DNA of 45,726 nt, taken from NCBI GenBank assembly GCA_025201805.1, contig MU619318.1, positions 1 to 45,726 on the forward strand, in the 5' to 3' direction. The stretch comes from Parasitella parasitica. Its lineage: Eukaryota; Mucoromycota; Mucoromycetes; Mucorales; Mucoraceae. Shown here one piece after another: positions 34,761 to 45,184 of this stretch. The position numbers were made by a program, and so were the translations under genes. Position 1 is the first letter of the stretch, and the number at the start of each line of letters is the position of its first letter. The notes beneath the pieces are model-generated. The model saw only the letters and a list, made by a program, of their open reading frames with translations, was not told where the DNA came from and made no database searches.

Positions 34761-35961
34761 ATGGATTGTCCAATTCACGAGAATGCATCACCTTATATCC
34801 AATGGATTTATGCAAGTATCTTGCTATACAAACAAAGATTTCAATGTCAATTGCTGATATATTTTAAATACATTTTATAGTCCATGTTTGGATCCTGTGT
34901 ATATGGCTATGCTGATGCGTTGAGTATCTTTTTAGGTTATGCATCTATATTCTGCTGGCTGAATGCTCAAGTTCCGTAAGTGTATACCGGGATACCTGTT
35001 CTAATGATGTGATATCAGTTACTCATTTTGCTCGTTATAGTCAAATGATTGAAAATTATAAATTAAAATCTGCAGATGGATTAAGCCTGTATCTCTTATA
35101 TTTCTGGCTAGCTGGTAAATATATATAACATATCTTGGATCTGTCTATTATTGACAGTATTTCAAATGTAACATTACATATATAGGCGACCTTGGAAATA
35201 TGTTTAGTTGTGTGCTGAATCACCAATTGCCTTTCCAGACCTATTTATCTGGCTATTTTGTTTCTACAGATCTCATCTTACTGTGCCAATATTTTTGCTA
35301 TTCAAACAACAGAAATGAAAAATCATTGTGTACCGATAAATTTAGTTCGCATGATCAATCAGATGAGTATAATCATTTTGACGAAGAATTTGTATTTCCC
35401 GAGGAATACGCTTGCCTGGAATCAACAAAAACAACAAAAGACGTTGGTTATGGTACAATAAACGGCAATTACTCCAGTAAAAAGACCTTGTATATGGGAA
35501 TGCTTCTCTTCGGATGCAAGCTTGGGATGGGATCGACCATTTCAACTTCTACTATTCAAGGGGGTTCTACACAAGTGGTTCAAAGCGCGATAACATTTGG
35601 TTGGGTGTTAGCCTGGGTGTGTACCTCATTTTACATTTTATCTCGCGTTCCACAGATCCACAAAAACCACAAACGACATTCTACACAAGGGCTTTCATTA
35701 GCTTTATTTAGTTTTGCAGTGTGTGGTAACATCACATATGCAGCAAGTATACTTTTCCATCCCGGTCGAACAACGGAAAGTTTCTTGGAATCGTTGCCTT
35801 ATCTGTCAGGCAGCCTAGGCACGTTATTCCTGGATGCTGTAATTTTCGGCCAGTTCCTTGTATATAGAAAGCAAAACAATAATGTTGTCAATGTTGGTGC
35901 TACTGTTGCTGTTACAAGAACATCATCCCTTTCCAGGATCCTAACATTTGAATCACAATAG
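34761..35961 (+). CDS. PQ-loop vacuolar/lysosomal amino-acid transporter (Ypq1/PQLC2-like)
   Basis: Exons 34761-34811, 34881-34975, 35041-35114 and 35186-35961 give 331 aa. This family exports cationic amino acids from the vacuole or lysosome. Two PQ-loop repeats are present: the first has the PQ pair at about residues 49-50 (created at the exon 2/3 junction, QVPQMIENYK) and continues SADGLSLYLLYFWLAGDLGN; the second has SRVPQIHKNH at about 229-230 and STQGLSLALFSFAVCGN. Several hydrophobic segments fit the seven-helix fold. The loop between repeats is acidic and charged. Intron 1 (34812-34880) starts GCAAGT, the standard GC-type donor; no GT donor keeps the frame. An alternative is translation from the ATG in exon 2, giving a shorter N-terminus. 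Confidence 0.88.
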
Positions 35962-36399
35962 CGAGCTTTTCATAATGTATACACACATACACATATATAA
36001 ATTTATACCATCGATGCATTTGTAAATAAATACTTTCTCCTTTTAATCATACAAAAGGCTTTTCTTTTTCGTACTCCTTGAATCCGTTCCTCTCCTCTCA
36101 GATAGCAATTTGTTTGTATGCTCCTAAATATCTATTTTTATGTAAATTAATTGAACATGACTAAAACCTCTGCAGCTTACCGAGTCGGGTTTTGAGGCGA
36201 TCGTTTTGCGGTATTGTTACCAAATTATGTTTGTTTCTTTTTCTTCCCTTCTTTCTTTTTTCTTCATTTATGATTTATAGCTTGAATCTTATATAAACAC
36301 ACCTCCCCCCCCCCCCTTTTTATGCGTTTCTTTGTATATAAACATTGATTGTAGCATTTCATTTCTTTACCTTTTCCTCTCGTTTCTATTTATTTCTCA
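35962..36399. other. Spacer with poly-C tract
   Basis: 3' end of the PQ-loop gene (AATAAA near 36026) and promoter of the glycosyltransferase-like gene. A 12-base C run at 36305-36316 and C/T-rich leader precede the ATG at 36400. No gene seen. Confidence 0.5.
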
Positions 36400-39281
36400 A
36401 TGACTGCATCCAACCTCTCAACAAACTTAGAAACATCGATCATTCAAATTATAAGTCGCTTTGGGAATTATGCGCCAAGAAAACTCACCAGATTGTTGTG
36501 GACCTTGCTGATCACAATTGGGCTGCTGTTTTCTACACATTTTCTATACGCTTATCAGTTTGATCGTGACATGGGCTCTTCAAAAGCCAACATAGTGATT
36601 TCGCAAAATCAGCAGTATCAGCAGCAGCAGCAGCATCCGTTTTACGATGTCGATTCATTGATCAAAGGTAAAAAAAAAAAAAAAAAAAAAAAAAAGCAGA
36701 TGTTGAATGCATTTCAAAAATCCAATGTCCGAGAAAACTAAAAAAAGATGTGTCGCATTGTTTAGGATCATTGACTCATTCAACCAGCACACAGGCAGGA
36801 CACAATGCGACCTATATCAACAGCCTGCTAATAAAAAACGACCTGTTTGTTGCCAATAACAATGGGCCAGTGGCGGATATCACTGTTATCTTGCAATGCT
36901 CAGACAAAGAAATGTCTAATATTAAAACTCAAATTCAATCTGTCTTAGCACAATCTGTCCAACCCAAACAAATCTGGATCCTCTGCCGCTCTATTAAACC
37001 CAGAAAATCTCTAGAAGCAAAGCTTGGAATCCATTCAATATCGTCTGCTAATAAGATCAAGGTCAAGATTATACCCTACGACGACAGCAATCAACACAGC
37101 AGCAGCAGCAGCAGCAGCAGCAGTAACGTTATGCTTGTGAGAGATGCCCCATTGCTGCTACTGCAGACTTTGGCCATCCCGACAGCCTACGTCTGGATAT
37201 TAGACCTAGACGCAATCCCTAAATCAGAGTATCTCCATTACACCTATGGACTGATGAATACAGAAGAGTACAAGCACAGTATGATAGGCTATGACACCTC
37301 CTTATTTTCCTCAAAGAATACACCTCCTCCTCATGTCACACAATGCTTGCGATCTAGTCAAATTGGAAAAAGCCGATCAGTAGACATGATACACAGCTCT
37401 TGGCTATTACGTACATCATGGCTACGTAGCTTGATAGCAGACTCTAACATTGGCGCATCGCAACTGCCACTTGGGTATTTCATCAGCAACACTTTACGGT
37501 ATAGAGCTGGGATTACGTCTGTTGTCATACCATCCTCCACAAAGCTACTCCTGAGCTCCGCATGTCAAAGATGGTTACAGAGCGGCGGTCCTTCTCATAT
37601 TCTCGATTCGGTTTACCCCAACGTAGCTGAACAGGAGCTGATATCTCAAGAAACACCCTCTAACCGTGTAGCAGTTCTACTAAATGGGCCTAATCACGCA
37701 ATCGCCCTGCTTCCCTTGATGTGCAGATTGTTCAACAATAAACAACACAATATACACATTATACTGACCAATGGGTTGACACACGGAGCGCTCCAGGACA
37801 CTTTCGATCAAAACCATTGCACGAATAGCCATCGCGCTATGATACATGACCTTACCCTAGCGTACAACAGTGGTGTATATTACGACGACAATGGTAGCAC
37901 TGCAGAACAAGAAACAGCCTACATTACACCTATCGCTAATTTAATCAGATTCATCCAACCCGATGTTTTAATTCACGTCAAGGCATCGAATACCTTTACC
38001 TACCACTCTGTAAAATCACTCGCTGAATTGCACAACATTGCTTCTATTGGTTTGCCAGCAAGAGATGTGCAGCATGCCCTTTGGATAGCAGACCTTTCAG
38101 TCAAGGCTTTAACTCGTAAGTTTTTTTTTATTTGGAAACTCTCCCCCCCCCCCGAAAAAAAAACAAAACAAACAAGCGTTTAACACAAAACTGTAACTGT
38201 AGATTGGAACGACGTAAAAATTGATTTGGCTGTTATCACAGATAGAAGACCCCGCTCGCTATCTCGTTTATTAGACTCTATAAACAATGCACACTATTTT
38301 GGCGACGAAAATGTCGAATTAGCTATCCACATGGAGCAATCTGCAGATCGTGAAACACGGACACTTGCACAAGGCTTCAGCTTTAAACACGGCGATAAGA
38401 AGGTGCGTCATCGCGTTCGGAAGGGTGGCCTCTTGCCTGCTATTGTGGAATCTTGGTATCCAAGCAATGACGATAACTACGGCGTGCTATTAGAAGACGA
38501 TATCGAGCTTTCCCCCTTCTTCTATTCGTGGTCTAAATACAACATCCTCAAATACCGATACGAATCCGAAAGCGCATATAGTCATATCTATGGTGTCAGT
38601 CTGTACTCTCCACGCAATCTAGAGCTGAAATCCGAAGGTCGTCGACCATTCAGCCCTGAGCCAGTGCTGGAGCAGGGTGGCTACTCAAAGCGAGCGCCTT
38701 ATGCCACTCAAATTCCCTGCAGCTGGGGTGCCGTCTATTTCCCTGAACATTGGAGAGAATTTCATACCTATGTTACTGAGCGTGTGGCCAAGGAAGAGCG
38801 ATACACTAAAGGCTACTACAACATCACTGTTCCCGGAAGCCGATCTGAAAGATGGAGTAAATCGTGGAAGAAGTATTTCATTGAGCTGGTCTACCTGCGT
38901 GCCTATGTCATGGTATACCCCAATTTTGAGAACTTTGAATCTTTCTCTACAAACCATCTTGAATATGGAACTCACGTGAAGCTAAAGAACAATGGACGTG
39001 CACAATCCAAAGTAGAGCAATTTTTGGTGCCTTTGATGCAGCAAGACACCATCCTCACTCAATTGCCTGACCATCATTTGCCTGATTTTGAGCATTTGCC
39101 CATAATGGATTTATGGGGCCGTATTCGCACATTATCAGAACTGGACCATGTAGGGTCTGAATGGCACACAAAAGTCTCTAATTGTAAAAGAAATCCTTCT
39201 GGTGTTTTTGATGCAAAAGATATTTTGTGTCCTTTTCCTGCAAATGTAGCCAAAAGCAAAAGCAAAGATATTACAAAGTAA
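36400..39281 (+). CDS. Type II membrane glycosyltransferase-like protein, plant-like family
   Basis: Exons 36400-36667, 36766-38115 and 38203-39281 join in phase to 898 aa. A single membrane segment at about residues 31-50 (LLWTLLITIGLLFSTHFLYA) after a short cytoplasmic tail predicts a Golgi or ER type II protein. The middle (about 120-530) has a GT2-like start, ADITVILQCSDKEMSNIKTQ, and a DLDAIP motif. The C-terminal third (541 on) closely resembles, from memory, an uncharacterised plant glycosyltransferase family: DLAVITDRRPRSLSRLLDSI, then YGVLLEDDIELSPFF with the EDD at about 637-639, CSWGAVYFPEHWREFH, SWKKYFIELVYLRAYVMVYP and SFSTNHLEYGTH. LEDDIE is the likely metal/nucleotide-sugar site. 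Substrate is unknown. Intron 1 holds a run of about 26 A; a serine run at about 37097-37122 is coded by AGC repeats. Confidence 0.82.
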
Positions 39282-40550
39282 ATCAGTATAGACTGCACCT
39301 GTATATCTTATTGTACATATTTACTTCAATTCTATATTTTTTGTTGTCTTTATATGAATAAAAATAGAATACATGCATATTACAATCATTATATTGCTAG
39401 CGAAGAAATACAGGGGTCGATGTCATGAAAGCAATCGATCACAATGAAGCATACACGGATACAGAATTTTTAGGAAGTTAGAAATAGAAATCTTACATTT
39501 GGATATAAATACTCTGCTCGTTCTTGAACATTTTGCTATATATTTTATTTTAATTTTCATATATAGGGATACAGTTATGATATTTCGTAATTGTGAGTCT
39601 ATCTCATTTCTTTCTCATGGATCTTTTTCTAGGCTTGTTTAACTAATTATAGGCTCATTGGAATTATTTTTGTAGAGGATAGGTTTGCTTTCCTTGATTA
39701 TTAAATCAAGGGTTCGTAATCTGTTTACTTTTCATAAAAAGGATTGTGCTAATAAGCTTCATTTATTAATTGATCTTCGAATTTTCCTTTTTGCGGCATT
39801 TTATCAGATCTGTTGAAACAAGGAGGAATGACAGATGTTGGTATTGCAAGAATAAACATTCGCTGTTTTCTTTTGTCGATTTTCAATAGTTTTCATAGTT
39901 GTCTCCATCAGAAATTTTGTTTTCCACATAATTCTAATAATGGGTATAATATCTGTCGAAAAGAAATTGGTCTTTTTCGGATACTTGAAAATCATTAGTG
40001 CGAACAATCCTTCTGAAGTTGTTATGGATCAGGCATTAGACACACCACATTCTAAAAAGACTGAGTCACTAAAAATTCAGGAACCATTATGACAACTGAG
40101 TAAACAACGGTTAATCATACGTTAGGACATAGCGAGCGTAGTTTTATAGTATAATCAAATAATAATCAACAAACAAAACGCATAGAATAACAAAGAAGCA
40201 CATCAAGTTATATCCTCCCCCCCCCCTCCCCTTCAAGCTTATTAAAAAGCTTGGCTACACAGAACAAGCTTTTTCTTTTGTGTAACTCCGGCTTAGGATC
40301 TGGAACAAATTTCATTTCGCGTAGGTATCAAGTGCAATAGCACATGCTCATGAATTCATATTGCCAAATGGAAAAGTCGTTTATAAAAATTATAATCCTG
40401 TTAAACAAAATGTATAAGTTTCCCTATGTCATATTTGATGGCTGTTTGAGTAATATGTATATATTTACAAACCAAATCCAGCTATATTTCAAAGCTTGAT
40501 TCGAGCTTGGGTTCACAAAACTTGACATGAACTTGGCTCAACAAAAATCA

Positions 40551-40901
40551 TTATACACACAATATATCTTTCATTGCCTTAAGGACCTTCATCATTCCGT
40601 CTCCCATGTACTTGTCATCTCTAACACCAACAGACTCTTTCTTCACTTCCATGCATCCAAGTTCGCAGTCATCACAAAAGAAGAGCATATCCATTTTGTT
40701 GCCCATATTCATGTCCTAATTTTCTCTCACCCTTCTAATAGCAGACGTCACGCTGCCCTTCCCAATCTCCACCTTCACTTCTGGTTCATCAAAGAGGTAT
40801 AGAGGAAGCTCCAAACACGACGCTTCATTTTGGCCAATACTATTATTGTTGTGCCAGGCTTTGATGAGTACAGCAGCGATTTTATATGATGGAAGATTTA
40901 A
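40551..40901 (-). pseudogene. Broken fragment of a repeated Mucorales-type protein family
   Basis: On the minus strand a 117-codon frame (one internal TAG at 40716-40718) reads LNLPSYKIAAVLIKAW, LPLYLFDEPEVKVEIGKGSV, then after the stop GNKMDMLFFCDDCELGCMEV and GDGMMKVLKAMKDIL, ending at TAA 40551-40553. The spacing of LF..E..GE/GK, a K-x-D-x-L strand, ELG/xxEV and K-x-M-K-D resembles a large family of repeated hypothetical proteins I recall from Mucorales genomes, whose function is unknown. The fragment lacks both ends. The longer plus-strand frame over the same bases is its shadow. Confidence 0.5.
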
Positions 40902-41021
40902 GAAAGTAATAATAGGCTTTTGATTTACCAGATATAAAACTATAGATTTTATTGATTGATAAGAAGGCGCCTATTTATATTGTAATAAATATGAATCAAT
41001 CTATAAATTACAATCAGACCA

Positions 41022-41045
41022 TGTTTGACATTTAATTGTCAAACA
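41022..41045. repeat. Perfect 9-bp-arm palindrome
   Basis: TGTTTGACA, six-base loop tttaat, then TGTCAAACA. It lies between the broken repeated-family gene and the repeat copy. The TGT..ACA ends are like those of mobile elements, but no partner terminus was found. Confidence 0.8.
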
Positions 41046-41319
41046 AGATTATAATACAGTAATAGTCAGAGCAAGACCTATATCTAATCAGCTAATTATA
41101 TGAATGTGAATCATTCATCGATAAATTTAGTATGGCAATTTAGAATAGGTAGAATCAAATAGATGGTTCTTATACAAGAAAATTATATTTGATTAGATCT
41201 ATTTATTGTATAGAATAGTTAGTAACAGTTAACCTTAGATCCGACCAGGAACGGTTGCGATGACAACTGAATTGAAATAGTGGTAATCATGATATTCTAT
41301 GGGTGCAACAAGAATAATG

Positions 41320-42865
41320 CAATTTCAAATCTTCTTGATTTACTAATGATTTATCAGACAAAGGTGATTTAATCAGAATAAAATGTACAGTTTAATTATT
41401 ATTAATAAACTGTATTTAACTATTTATACTTTTGCTTTAAGCAGTGAGATGTATAGTTTTTAAGTGAAACTTTAGTAATGGTTAACTGTTAATTCTTCTA
41501 ACCTCTGTGTAAAATATGATATATGTGAAATACATTCACTATGATGATCTGCATTCCACTTCTAGATTCATCCAGTTACCTTAAATTGATATAGACTACA
41601 TATGCACATAGATAATAAGATGTGCAATACAGATTTATAATATATAAGATATAAGCTAGAATGGCACCATTAGGATGGATAACGCTATAGACTGATACTT
41701 ATATCTCTGTTGGGTTAAAAAGATAATAAAAACCAAATGTTAACGAGATACGAAAACTTTAAGATACTTTATTTAAGATCGAAATTGCATCTGCTATTTA
41801 TACTTTTTACAACTACATAAATTTATGGTAACTTATTTAGATTACTAATTGACAAGACTAATTCACAGTGACAATCTACTTGACAGGGTACGATATGAGG
41901 TTATACAGCAAGGGCTACATGTCTTTGATCTGACAGAGCCTTAACCTTTATCCTGGTGCTCAGATCTGTGTTACTTACAGGAATAACCTTCTTGATTTGA
42001 AACAGAGACTTTATTCTCCAATTTACACAAGCGTATCACATCACATCATTGGACAATCTTTAATCTTCAATTGAAGTACATTGCCATGATCTCCTGTCTA
42101 TAATTATGGCAGATCAATCTCGACACGAGCCTTAGACATTTACTAGATTTAGTATGTGCTACGAGCTTATGCTATATAAGATCTATGCTTCAGATGCGTA
42201 TTCCCAGTTTCTAGATACGCACTATAAGACATATACTTATATTCATGATACTAGCTACAGATACGTTATGTACTACAGACTTGTACAATATGTGCAATGC
42301 TATAGATATGCTATAGACATGCGATAGACATGCTACATATACCGATATATGCTAAGATGAATACCAAGTGATATACATTCAGACATGGACTATTAACATA
42401 GACTGGATAAGACTATACAAGAAATGATATACGCTTATGGATCGATATTAATTGATTTATCAGAATGAGAAATTATTCAATTAAACGGTTGTGAATTAAT
42501 CAGGTAAAGATCTCGTTTATTACATGGAAAAAATGATGGTTTATACACTAGTGAATCTAAGTGGACTGATGGGAGGATAAGATATAAGCGTGAGACATGG
42601 TGTGATTTAGAGAATAGAACGATAGGTTGTATCTATTGTCCATGAACATGTCATGTTGAGTTATAAATAAGGAACATGATCCATTGGGATATGTTCCTGA
42701 ATTATGTTGTTCAGGATTGAGTTTACTTGAGTTTGACTTCCGGTTGGGAAATTGACACATCATTATGCGCCATAAGAACAGGCATAATCATCGCTATCTG
42801 AGCATACCTTGCTTTCCACCGGGCGATGTCTTTATCAAAAGTTATCTGCAAAAACATTTTGGTTT
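41320..42865 (-). repeat. Dispersed repeat, right copy, inverted relative to 1-450, interrupted
   Basis: Read on the minus strand, 42865-42766 matches window bases 1-103, and about 41505-41320 matches bases 250-445. Between these blocks the right copy has about 1.26 kb where the left has about 0.15 kb, with no shared sequence. In the first block the frame FLQITFDKDIARWK..YAQIAMIMPVLMAH is kept, with changes that include conservative substitutions. A splice-acceptor-like tttttgcag precedes it in both copies. Confidence 0.65.
41708..42757 (-). mobile_element. LTR-like insertion inside the right repeat copy (tentative)
   Basis: On the minus strand this segment starts TGTCAATTTCCC and ends TTTTTAACCCAACA, i.e. 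TG..CA termini. Near its 3' end are a TATA box (GTATAAATAGCAG, about 41805) and then AATAAAG about 35 bp later, the order found in LTRs. It accounts for most of the extra length of the right repeat copy. I found no matching target-site duplication at the chosen ends and no internal element genes, so it would be a solo LTR with uncertain borders. Confidence 0.3.
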
Positions 42866-44173
42866 TTTCGCTGTCGAAGTTTGAAAATGAAAATCACGTG
42901 TCTTATTTGTGTCTCCTGTATGAGGGAAAGTGAATGTGGATATAATATCCATATTTCATATATCGATCATCAGTTTATGCTATATTTGAATCATGAGTGT
43001 GCTACTCAATGGATATCAAATATTTACATAGTCGGAAGAATAGAATAACCAACATATAAGATAAGAAACGAATCTTAACAAACCACAATACATGCAAGTC
43101 AATGTATAATATAGCTTGATATTTTGATCAAAGATCATAATCCAATAGTGAGGCTACATAGATAGATAGAATATTCTTTGAAGATTGAAAATGATTGAGA
43201 TGTGATAGTGGAAACTATATAAAGAGGGAATCAATCTCTAATGATTACAGTTCTCCAGTCTGAACTAAATAATAAATCTATACGTTATCTAGCTGACTTA
43301 TTTTGTTTTTTTTTATACTTTTTTTTCTGTGAATATCCTTATACCAAGCATATTCCACAGAGAAGACTGTTTGCGCAAATATACAGCTTTTATTATGATA
43401 AAATTGAAGCAGTACTTACAATGTATGGAGCATAAAAGCAAGACTTCAAGTCATCATATAGACTCATTTGAGGACTAAAATAACCGAATATTGAATATAT
43501 GTTTTAAATCAGATAGATAATGGTATGACAATAAAAGGCATCAAATCATTGCAGTTTTATGCACTAAAACAGTTTTCATTTTCATAAATAGCAGGCATTT
43601 GGTCAATATATTCCTGTGGATTAATATATCGCTATCTATAAAATCATCAGGAGGAATAAGAAGGCTTTCTACTTCAGCATAACAATGCTCTATTTTAACC
43701 GAGTATTTAAACGTGGTGATTACATTCTCGGTTTTATGTGCATGGTATGGACACCTTTACTGTTAAGTCAGCTGTTGCACGTAGTTGATAAGAGACATCT
43801 TGTCATAGAAGTAACTCCTTATCGGTCATCCCATGTCAGATCCTGGTACTACCTGTTGTACACGTGAAGAGATCCAAAGTGTCAGATTCACTTTAAACTC
43901 TATTTCTCATCTTGAAATGTTATTGTGGATCTTGGTGTTGCTAAAGCCGAGGCTGATTGCGCGACAAACAAGCCAAGAATATGCTCGATAATGTATAAAA
44001 GGAAGCTGACAATCACCTGAGCCAAGCCCAGATAAATTCTGGGAAGATTTTTATTTACCTGGAACAAGCCTAGTTCGATTGCGAGCCTATTGTTGTATAT
44101 CATTGCCATTAAATAAAAGAGAAGGGTATCTAGACTTGATCGTTTATTACATTGTATTTCGCTAATGCAGAGG

Positions 44174-44767
44174 TCATAGGCCTGCTTTTTTACAAACAAC
44201 CTTGAATTCATATGGGTCAATAAGCCCATCATGGTTTAAATCTGCTTCATTCATCATCTCCATTATTTCTTGTTTCGTCCATGATTCATCTTGTGTTTCA
44301 CATACTTTAAGTAAGCTTTGTAATGTAATGCCATTCAGAGCAGGGTCTGCCAGCATCTGAAATGCAATATCTTCTTCCTCATCGTCCTCCTCCTCTTCTT
44401 CCTCAAAATCATCATCGGCGTTCAAGGTATCGATATTAGCCTCTCCGCCCTTTTGTGGGTATTAATATTTGGATGGGTGACAAATATAGATGTTACCTTC
44501 AATTCGATAACAATGTCAATAAAATCGTCCAATTCTACAGTCGCTTCTTTCTCTCGCCCCACAGATTCGAATAAATCATCCATATCAGATAACTCAACCA
44601 GTAAATCAAGGGACCTTAAAGCATTGTGCAAGTATTCTGCATTTAGAGCACCAATTTTGTCAATATCATGGCTTTTAAAAGCTAATATAGATATCAGATA
44701 GTATAATATTTTTTACCATACATCACTCACTTGATTTAATCTGTCTTTTTGCAATTGCTCTTCTCAT
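44174..44767 (-). CDS. Centrin-like EF-hand protein, 165 aa
   Basis: Exons 44767-44731, 44681-44497 and 44449-44174 join in phase. The layout follows centrin/Cdc31: a first EF-hand-like helix pair (STFKSHDIDKIGALNAEYL, residues 12-30) that lacks the final acidic ligand, then ELDDFIDIVIELK, a linker, DPALNGITLQSLLKVCETQD, and a last EF-hand with a canonical loop at 144-155 (DLNHDGLIDPYE) and the C-terminus KVVCKKAGL. Only this last loop looks able to bind calcium. Between the halves is a very acidic insert (about 86-103, mostly D and E). Centrins act at spindle-pole or basal bodies, nuclear pores and in mRNA export; which applies here is unknown. The third-exon acceptor could also be 9 bp downstream. 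Confidence 0.72.
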
Positions 44768-45184
44768 AATATGCGATTTCAAGTGAAGGAAAGAGGAAAA
44801 AAGAAGAAAAAAGAAGCCACATCCAAAGGAATCTGAATTTATAATTAACCAAGCAACCGAACATCAGCAGCCAACAGTAACTAGACTTATGACCTAAAGG
44901 GAATAAATGTTCTACTGCGGTCAACATCGACATTTTTTTTATAAAGAAAAAAAAAAGCAATAAAAAAGAGTAACGACAGCTACAGCATACATTTACATGA
45001 TCATTGCATGTGAATGCATTTTGTTTACGTTTTACAGAGTAAAAGGGAATCAAAGGCCTTTGTCCAGATCGTATTTAGCATGATAAAACCGTCACCTATC
45101 CTATCATCATTATCTCGTCTTTTTCGAATAGCTTGCTCCCTTTTTCCATTTTGCAATTTAAATCTACAGATATCCCAAACAATC
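44768..45184. promoter_or_regulatory. Divergent promoter of EF-hand gene and Cut8/STS1 gene
   Basis: 417 bp between two start codons pointing apart. The side nearest the EF-hand gene is purine-rich on the plus strand (pyrimidine-rich in its own leader). The Cut8 side has a C/T-rich leader before ATG. No single clear TATA box. Confidence 0.5.

Larger units (their letters stand above)
39282..44173. other. 4.9 kb gene desert with repeats
   Basis: The largest gene-free block. It contains a broken repeated-family gene (40551-40901), a palindrome (41022-41045), the inverted copy of the left-edge repeat (about 41320-42865) and an LTR-like insertion inside it. Small open frames at 43241-43435 (ATG 25 bp after a TATATAAAG box) and 43685-43867 are not convincingly coding. 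The stretch 43900-44160 is the 3' flank of the EF-hand gene. No RNA genes seen. Confidence 0.55.

Noticed and set aside
36661-36741. Lysine-rich tail read from the A tract
   Set aside because: Reading through gives a run of lysines; the tract follows a GT donor and is spliced out, giving an in-phase join to the next exon.
40527-40802. Plus-strand open frame of 91 codons
   Set aside because: It is the antisense of the broken minus-strand gene at 40551-40901, whose residues look far more protein-like.
42757-42766. Target-site duplication for the LTR-like insertion
   Set aside because: The bases flanking the proposed ends (gagat and tgatg on the minus strand) do not match, so I do not claim one.
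43241-43867. Two short plus-strand frames, one behind a TATATAAAG box
   Set aside because: Composition is F/Y/L-rich as expected for random AT-rich DNA, with no motif, signal peptide or splice partner.
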